From Mycolicibacter hiberniae (GTDB lineage Bacteria; Actinomycetota; Actinomycetes; Mycobacteriales; Mycobacteriaceae), in assembly GCF_010729485.1 (NCBI RefSeq), contig NZ_AP022609.1:1054001-1118000 (forward strand): a stretch of 64,000 nucleotides of DNA. The letters run 5' to 3'. The notes beneath the pieces were generated by a model that was not told where the DNA came from, ran no database searches, and worked only from the letters and a program-made list of their open reading frames with translations. The translations under genes were made by a program, and so were the position numbers. Below, one piece after another: positions 59,430-64,000 of the stretch. Position 1 is the first letter of the stretch, and each line of letters opens with the position of its first letter.

Positions 59430-61478
59430 GTGACGAAGACCGGCCAGGGCGATACCCGCGTCCGGGGGCGGTCGATGCGGCCCGTCGAGACCGCGCAGGC
59501 CGCCGTGATGGCGGCGCTGTGCGCGGCGACGGCGATCATCGCGGTGGTGGTTCCGTTCGCCGGCGGGCTGGCGCTGCTCGGGACGGTTCCGATGGGTCTG
59601 TTGGCCTACCGCTACCGGATCCGGGTGCTGATCGCCGCCACCGTCGCCGCCGCGACCATCGCGTTTCTGATCGCCGGAATGGGCGGCTTCATGACGGTGG
59701 TCAACAGTGCCTACATCGGCGGTCTGACCGGTGTCATCAAGCGTCACCGACGCGGTCTGCCCACCGTGATCGCGGCATCTGCGGTGGCCGGCGGAGTTTT
59801 CGGTATCGCCATGGTGCTGGCGCTGACGGTGCTGTCGCGGCTGCGCCGGTTGATCTTCGACACCATCACGGCCAATGTGAACGGTGTCGCGGCGGCCATG
59901 GCGCGCGTCCCGCTACCGGAGTTCCAGCGCGCCGCCGCGGACCTGAACGGATTCCTGGGCGTGCTGCTGCGCTACTGGCAGTGGCTCATTCTGGCGCAGA
60001 TGACCATCAGCATCATGATCGTCTCGCTGCTGGGCTGGTGGGCGCTGTCGCGGGTGCTCGACCGGCTCCGCGGAGTTCCCGACGTGCACAAGCTTGACCT
60101 GCCGGACGAGTCCGGCCCGGTGGCGCCGGTCCCGGTCCGGCTGGATCGGGTGCGGTTCCGGTATCCGCAGTCCGACCACGACGCGCTGGGGCCGGTGAGC
60201 CTGGAGGTGCGTGCCGGCGAACACGTCGCCGTGACCGGCGCCAACGGTTCGGGCAAGACCACCCTCATGTTGCTGCTGGCCGGGCGGGCGCCGACCGCCG
60301 GCACCGTCGAGCGTCCCGGTGCGGTCGGACTCGGCGCGCCCGGTGGCACCGCGGTGGTGATGCAGCACCCGGAGAGCCAGGTGCTGGGCACCCGCGTCGC
60401 CGACGACGTGGTGTGGGGGCTGCCGCCGGGGACCACCCCCGACGTCGAGCGGCTGCTGGCGGAGGTCGGCCTGGCCGGATTCGCCGAGCGCGACACCGGT
60501 GGGCTGTCCGGCGGGGAACTGCAGCGGTTGGCGGTGGCCGCGGCGCTGGCCCGCGAACCCGCGCTGCTGATCGCCGACGAGGTCACCAGCATGGTCGACC
60601 CGCAGGGCCGGGAGGTGCTGTTGGGAGTGCTCTCGGAGCTGGCCGGGTGCTCCGGCCGGCGCTGCACGTCACTGGTGCACATCACCCACTACAACGACGA
60701 GGCCGGCAGTGCCGACCGGACCATCGACCTGTCCGGTTCCCGCGACAACACCGTGATGGTCGAGACCGCGCAGGTGCCCACCCCCGCCGGCGGCGCCGCA
60801 CCGCACCGGTCCGGACCGCCGGTGCTCGAACTGCGCGGCGTGGGACACGAATACGCCAGCGGCACCCCGTGGGCCAAGACCGCGTTGCGCGACATCACCT
60901 TCAGCGTCGCCGAGGGCGACGGCCTGTTGATCCATGGCGGCAACGGTTCGGGCAAGTCCACCCTGGCGTGGATCATGGCCGGCCTGACGACCCCGACGAC
61001 GGGCAGCTCTCTGCTGGGCGGCCGGCCCGCCGACCAGCAGGTGGGCGCGGTCGCGCTGTCCTTCCAGGCGGCGCGGCTGCAGTTGATGCGCGGCTATGTC
61101 GGCCTGGAAGTGGCGTCGGCGGCCGGATTCTCCCCCCGCGATCACGACAGGGTCAGCGCCGCACTGGCCGCCGTGGGCCTGGACGCGGCCCTGGCCGGCC
61201 GGCGCATCGACCAACTCAGCGGCGGACAGATGCGCCGCCTGGTGCTGGCGGGCCTGCTGGCCCGGTCGCCCCGGGCACTGATTCTCGACGAACCCCTGGC
61301 CGGGCTCGACGCCGCCAGCCGGGACGGCTTGCTGCGCCTGCTCGAGGACCTGCGGCGCGAGACCGGGCTGACGGTGGTGGTGATCTCGCACGACTTCGCC
61401 GGACTCGGCGATCTGTGCCCGCGAACCCTGCACCTGCGCAACGGCGTCCTGGTGCCGGCCCCGGCGGGTGCGGCGTGA
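59430..61478 (+). CDS. ECF-type transporter: membrane (S-like) domain fused to two ATPase domains
   Basis: This is a 682-aa fusion. Residues about 1-215 are hydrophobic (five to six helices, e.g. [25 protein letters not shown]) and resemble a substrate-binding S component. Two ABC ATPases follow. The first has Walker [11 protein letters not shown], signature LSGGELQRL and Walker [10 protein letters not shown]. The second has [18 protein letters not shown] and [12 protein letters not shown] importers take up vitamins or metals; the substrate is unknown. M. tuberculosis Rv2326c (697 aa) has the same layout. The EcfT gene overlaps its end (GTGA). Confidence 0.9.
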   Translation: MTKTGQGDTRVRGRSMRPVETAQAAVMAALCAATAIIAVVVPFAGGLALLGTVPMGLLAYRYRIRVLIAATVAAATIAFLIAGMGGFMTVVNSAYIGGLTGVIKRHRRGLPTVIAASAVAGGVFGIAMVLALTVLSRLRRLIFDTITANVNGVAAAMARVPLPEFQRAAADLNGFLGVLLRYWQWLILAQMTISIMIVSLLGWWALSRVLDRLRGVPDVHKLDLPDESGPVAPVPVRLDRVRFRYPQSDHDALGPVSLEVRAGEHVAVTGANGSGKTTLMLLLAGRAPTAGTVERPGAVGLGAPGGTAVVMQHPESQVLGTRVADDVVWGLPPGTTPDVERLLAEVGLAGFAERDTGGLSGGELQRLAVAAALAREPALLIADEVTSMVDPQGREVLLGVLSELAGCSGRRCTSLVHITHYNDEAGSADRTIDLSGSRDNTVMVETAQVPTPAGGAAPHRSGPPVLELRGVGHEYASGTPWAKTALRDITFSVAEGDGLLIHGGNGSGKSTLAWIMAGLTTPTTGSSLLGGRPADQQVGAVALSFQAARLQLMRGYVGLEVASAAGFSPRDHDRVSAALAAVGLDAALAGRRIDQLSGGQMRRLVLAGLLARSPRALILDEPLAGLDAASRDGLLRLLEDLRRETGLTVVVISHDFAGLGDLCPRTLHLRNGVLVPAPAGAA

Positions 61479-62269
61479 CGGGGCAGCCGCGCCCGGTGGT
61501 GCTGTTGCGGCCGGTGCCCGGCGACTCCGTGGTGCACCGCCTGTGGGCCGGGACCAAGCTGACGGTGGTCTTCGGTATCTCGGTCCTGCTTACCTTCTAC
61601 CCCGGCTGGGCGACCATCGGGGCGGTGGCGCTGCTGGTGCTCGGCGCGGCCCGGCTCGCCCACATCCCCCGGGGTGCGATGCCCTCGGTACCGCGCTGGC
61701 TGTGGGTGCTGCTGCTGGTGGGCGGCGTGACCGCGGCCATGTCCGGCGGCGATCCGGCGGGCCTGGGCGGGCTGCTGTACTTCCTGCGGATCACGGCACT
61801 GTCGATCGTGCTGCTCGGTTTGGGGGCGATGGTGTCGTGGACGACCAATGTCGCCGAGATCGCCCCGGCGGTCGCCACCCTGGGCAAGCCGCTGCGGCTG
61901 CTGCGGATCCCCATCGACGACTGGGCGGTGACGCTGGCGCTGGCGTTGCGGGCGTTTCCGATGCTGATCGACGAGTTCCGGGTGCTCTACGCCGCCCGCC
62001 GGCTGCGGCCCCGAACGCGGCCGCGTACCCGGCGGCAACGGCGACGGCAGTGGGCGCGCGAGGCCATCGACTTGATCACGGCCGCCATCACCGTCACCTT
62101 GCGGCGGGCCGACGAGATGGGGGACGCGATCACCGCCCGCGGTGGTAGCGGCCAGATTTCGGCCGCGCCGGCGCGGCCGGGCGTCAACGACCTGGTTGCC
62201 GCGGCGATCGTGGTGCTGATGTGCGGTTCGGCCGTGGCGGTGGAACTGACGGTGCTTGCCACCTCCTGA
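61475..62269 (+). CDS. EcfT, ECF transporter transmembrane component
   Basis: This 264-aa energy-coupling membrane protein has several helices ([57 protein letters not shown]), then the cytoplasmic coupling segment. That segment contains [22 protein letters not shown] and [15 protein letters not shown], matching the Ala-Arg-x coupling motifs of EcfT. It overlaps the fused S-ATPase gene by 4 bases. It corresponds to M. tuberculosis Rv2325c, next to Rv2326c. Confidence 0.92.
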   Translation: MTGQPRPVVLLRPVPGDSVVHRLWAGTKLTVVFGISVLLTFYPGWATIGAVALLVLGAARLAHIPRGAMPSVPRWLWVLLLVGGVTAAMSGGDPAGLGGLLYFLRITALSIVLLGLGAMVSWTTNVAEIAPAVATLGKPLRLLRIPIDDWAVTLALALRAFPMLIDEFRVLYAARRLRPRTRPRTRRQRRRQWAREAIDLITAAITVTLRRADEMGDAITARGGSGQISAAPARPGVNDLVAAAIVVLMCGSAVAVELTVLATS

Positions 62270-62292
62270 GGCCCGCGCACAGTCCGTCCGCG

Positions 62293-63624
62293 TTACCGGC
62301 GGGCGGCGGCGTTGGCGGCGTCCTGGGCGTCATGCAGGGCAGTGCCCACGTCGGAGCGGCCGAGGAACATGTCGTCGAAATAGGGTTTGATGGCCTGGTT
62401 TCCGGCGGGAAACCCGGCCCCGCCACCGGGCGCGGCGATTCGGGGTCCGTCGAGTACCGCGAAGAACGGCGTGATGTCGACACCGCGCCGGCGCCAATAG
62501 TCGAAGTAGACCCGTTGGGCGCTGAGCACCGCCGGTATCGCCGCCCCCTGTCGCCCCAGGTACGCGTTGCCGGCACTGCTGCCGAGCCACGCCAGGACTT
62601 CCCGCACCGCTGCCGGGTGCCGGGTGGCGGCGTTGGCCACCGCCGCGATCCCGTTGGTGACGCTGACCCGGCCCACCGGCCCGGCCGGCAACATCGCCAC
62701 CCCCCAGGGGAACCGGGCCCGCTCGGCGATCGCCGCCAGGCTGTAGGTGCCGGACTGAAACAGCGCCATCCGGCCGGCCAGGAACTGGTTGCGGGAGAAG
62801 TCCCCGTTGGTGTTGGTCTCCGATGCCGGCGGCGCCACGTGATCGGTGTTGATGAGGCGCACCAGATAGCTGAAGGCCGCGACGGCAGCCGGGTTGTCGA
62901 AGGCGAACGCGTCACCGCGCTGAAAGACTCCGCCGGCTGAGCCGAGGTAATTCAGGTAGATGCCCTGCGGATCGTTGGCGGCGTTGTATCCCCACTGCCG
63001 GATACGGCGCTCGTCGAAGCCCGGGGTACCGGCGCTGCGCCCGGCACTGTCCCGGGTGAGCCGGGCCAGCAGCGGGCGCAAGGTGTCGTGCGTGCCCTGC
63101 GGGTCCCAGCGCAGCCGCCCCAGCACAGCCGGGTCGACCCCGGCGGCGGCCAGCAGATCCGCGTTGTAGAACACCGCGATCCCGGCGTCGGTCAGTTGCG
63201 GAACCCCCCACAGCGTGCCGTCGCGGGTGAACTGCGCGACCACCGAGGGCTCCCAATCCGGGTCCGCCGCATCGATGCTCAGCAGCCGGCCGCTGTCGGC
63301 GTACCCGGCCAGATAGGCGTTGGAGAGCCAGAAGATGTCGTCGGCGCCGCCGCCGGCGACGTCGGTGCGCAGCGTGTCGAAGTAGGTCCGGTAGGCGACG
63401 ACGTTGACGCGCACCTCGATGCCGGGGTGACTGCGGCTGAACGCGGCCAGCGACTGGCGGTAGGCGGCGGCCACCTGCTCGTCCCACAGTCGGACCGTCA
63501 CCACCGTCGCCCCGGACGCTGCGGGGCTCGCTCCGCGGTCGAGCAGTACCGCCGCCGCGCCGAGCAGCGCCGCCAGTGCCACGATCGCCGCGGCGAACGC
63601 GGTGGAGTACCGCGGCCGGCTCAC
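62293..63624 (-). CDS. uspC: UspC, sugar-binding protein of the UspABC importer
   Basis: This 443-aa extracytoplasmic solute-binding protein (family 1) presents sugars, probably amino sugars, to UspAB. It has an N-terminal hydrophobic anchor (STAFAAAIVALAALLGAAAVLL). The mature lobe holds VTVRLWDEQVAAAYRQSLAAFSRSHPGIEVRV and LWGVPQLTDAGIAVFYNADLLAAAG. No cysteine follows the hydrophobic segment, so the lipobox expected of a lipoprotein is missing and it may be held by an uncleaved helix. GTG 63624 overlaps the uspB stop (GTGA), indicating one operon. Confidence 0.88.
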   Translation of the reverse strand: MSRPRYSTAFAAAIVALAALLGAAAVLLDRGASPAASGATVVTVRLWDEQVAAAYRQSLAAFSRSHPGIEVRVNVVAYRTYFDTLRTDVAGGGADDIFWLSNAYLAGYADSGRLLSIDAADPDWEPSVVAQFTRDGTLWGVPQLTDAGIAVFYNADLLAAAGVDPAVLGRLRWDPQGTHDTLRPLLARLTRDSAGRSAGTPGFDERRIRQWGYNAANDPQGIYLNYLGSAGGVFQRGDAFAFDNPAAVAAFSYLVRLINTDHVAPPASETNTNGDFSRNQFLAGRMALFQSGTYSLAAIAERARFPWGVAMLPAGPVGRVSVTNGIAAVANAATRHPAAVREVLAWLGSSAGNAYLGRQGAAIPAVLSAQRVYFDYWRRRGVDITPFFAVLDGPRIAAPGGGAGFPAGNQAIKPYFDDMFLGRSDVGTALHDAQDAANAAARR

Positions 63625-64000
63625 TTGATCCCCGTGACGACGATCGACGCCACGATGCGGCGCTGAAACACCATGAACAGCACGATCAGCGGGATCATGG
63701 CCACCGTGGTCGCCGCCATCACCAGCGTCCACTGGGCGTCGTAGCGGGACTGCAGCGCGGCGGTCGCCACGGTGAGCACCCGCCACTTGTCGCCGCTGGT
63801 GATCACCAACGGCCACATGAAGTTGTTCCACTGCGAGACCACGGTGATCAGGCCGAGGGTGACCAGAATCGGTCTGCTGGCCGGCATCATCACGTGCACG
63901 ATCACGTCCAGCGTGTTCGCGCCGTCCAGGCGCGCGGCGTGGATCAGATCGTTGGGCACGGTACGGAAATGCTGGCGCAGCAGGAAGATCGCGTACGGAG
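63621..64000 (-). CDS. uspB: UspB, sugar ABC transporter permease (3' part, cut by the window edge)
   Basis: The frame is open to the window end; about 126 C-terminal codons are seen. The EAA-loop motif that contacts the ATPase is clear (VPNDLIHAARLDGANTLDVIVHVMMP). Transmembrane segments PILVTLGLITVVSQWNNFMWPLVI and AATTVAMIPLIVLFMVFQ follow, typical of MalG-type permeases. The gene lies immediately upstream of uspC in the operon and overlaps it by 4 bases. Confidence 0.9.
   Translation of the reverse strand, partial: PYAIFLLRQHFRTVPNDLIHAARLDGANTLDVIVHVMMPASRPILVTLGLITVVSQWNNFMWPLVITSGDKWRVLTVATAALQSRYDAQWTLVMAATTVAMIPLIVLFMVFQRRIVASIVVTGIK

Overview
The window is high-GC actinobacterial DNA with mycobacterial gene content and order: a mycobactin siderophore cluster (mbtB to mbtH), then hrcA-dnaJ2-rsmE-phoH-ybeY-corC-like-era, amiA2-recO-uppS, zur/smtB-glyS, dgt-dnaG, tRNA-Asn, an ECF transporter and the uspBC sugar importer. 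From memory this order follows the M. tuberculosis chromosome (Rv2384 down to Rv2317) with several insertions and losses. It is therefore probably a non-tuberculous Mycobacteriaceae member. No PE/PPE genes, insertion sequences, prophage or CRISPR were seen.

Region 1 (1-22051) holds the mycobactin cluster. The 5' end of a divergent gene (probably mbtA) and mbtB share an intergenic region with an IdeR box. MbtB lacks its C-terminal thioesterase, which is a separate gene (mbtT) with its own identical IdeR box. A secreted cutinase-like hydrolase gene lies between mbtB and mbtT. mbtC-D-E-F-G-H then run as one chain of overlapping genes. MbtE is larger than the usual protein, carrying two complete C-A-PCP modules, and its second A domain lacks the conserved Asp that binds an alpha-amino group. 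mbtD and mbtE carry in-frame copies of the same short palindromic DNA element, in two different reading frames.

Region 2 (22070-32397) has a sugar-kinase/PLP-decarboxylase pair on the minus strand. The conserved stress and ribosome-maturation run hrcA, dnaJ2, rsmE, phoH, ybeY, a CorC/CNNM protein and era follows, with a large palindrome just before era.

Region 3 (32459-43924) is mixed: a lipoprotein, a Baeyer-Villiger-type monooxygenase, a sulfurtransferase, a hemophore-like protein with a possible iron box, amidase, recO, a collagen-like secreted protein, an orphan methyltransferase, uppS, the smtB-zur zinc regulators with two operator-like palindromes, and glyS.

Region 4 (43931-51255) has a membrane protein and a TPM-domain protein, dgt and dnaG (both apparently leaderless), a 56-bp tandem repeat directly after dnaG, a small conserved gene and tRNA-Asn.

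Region 5 (51306-64000) has an acyl-CoA oxidase, a phytase-esterase-like lipoprotein, tandem TetR regulators, PAS and GGDEF-EAL signalling proteins, a MarR regulator, an ECF transporter with its membrane and two ATPase domains fused, and uspC with a partial uspB. Iron (IdeR, mycobactin, hemophore) and zinc (Zur, SmtB) handling are the main regulatory themes. All functional calls come from reading motifs and context; no database search was run.
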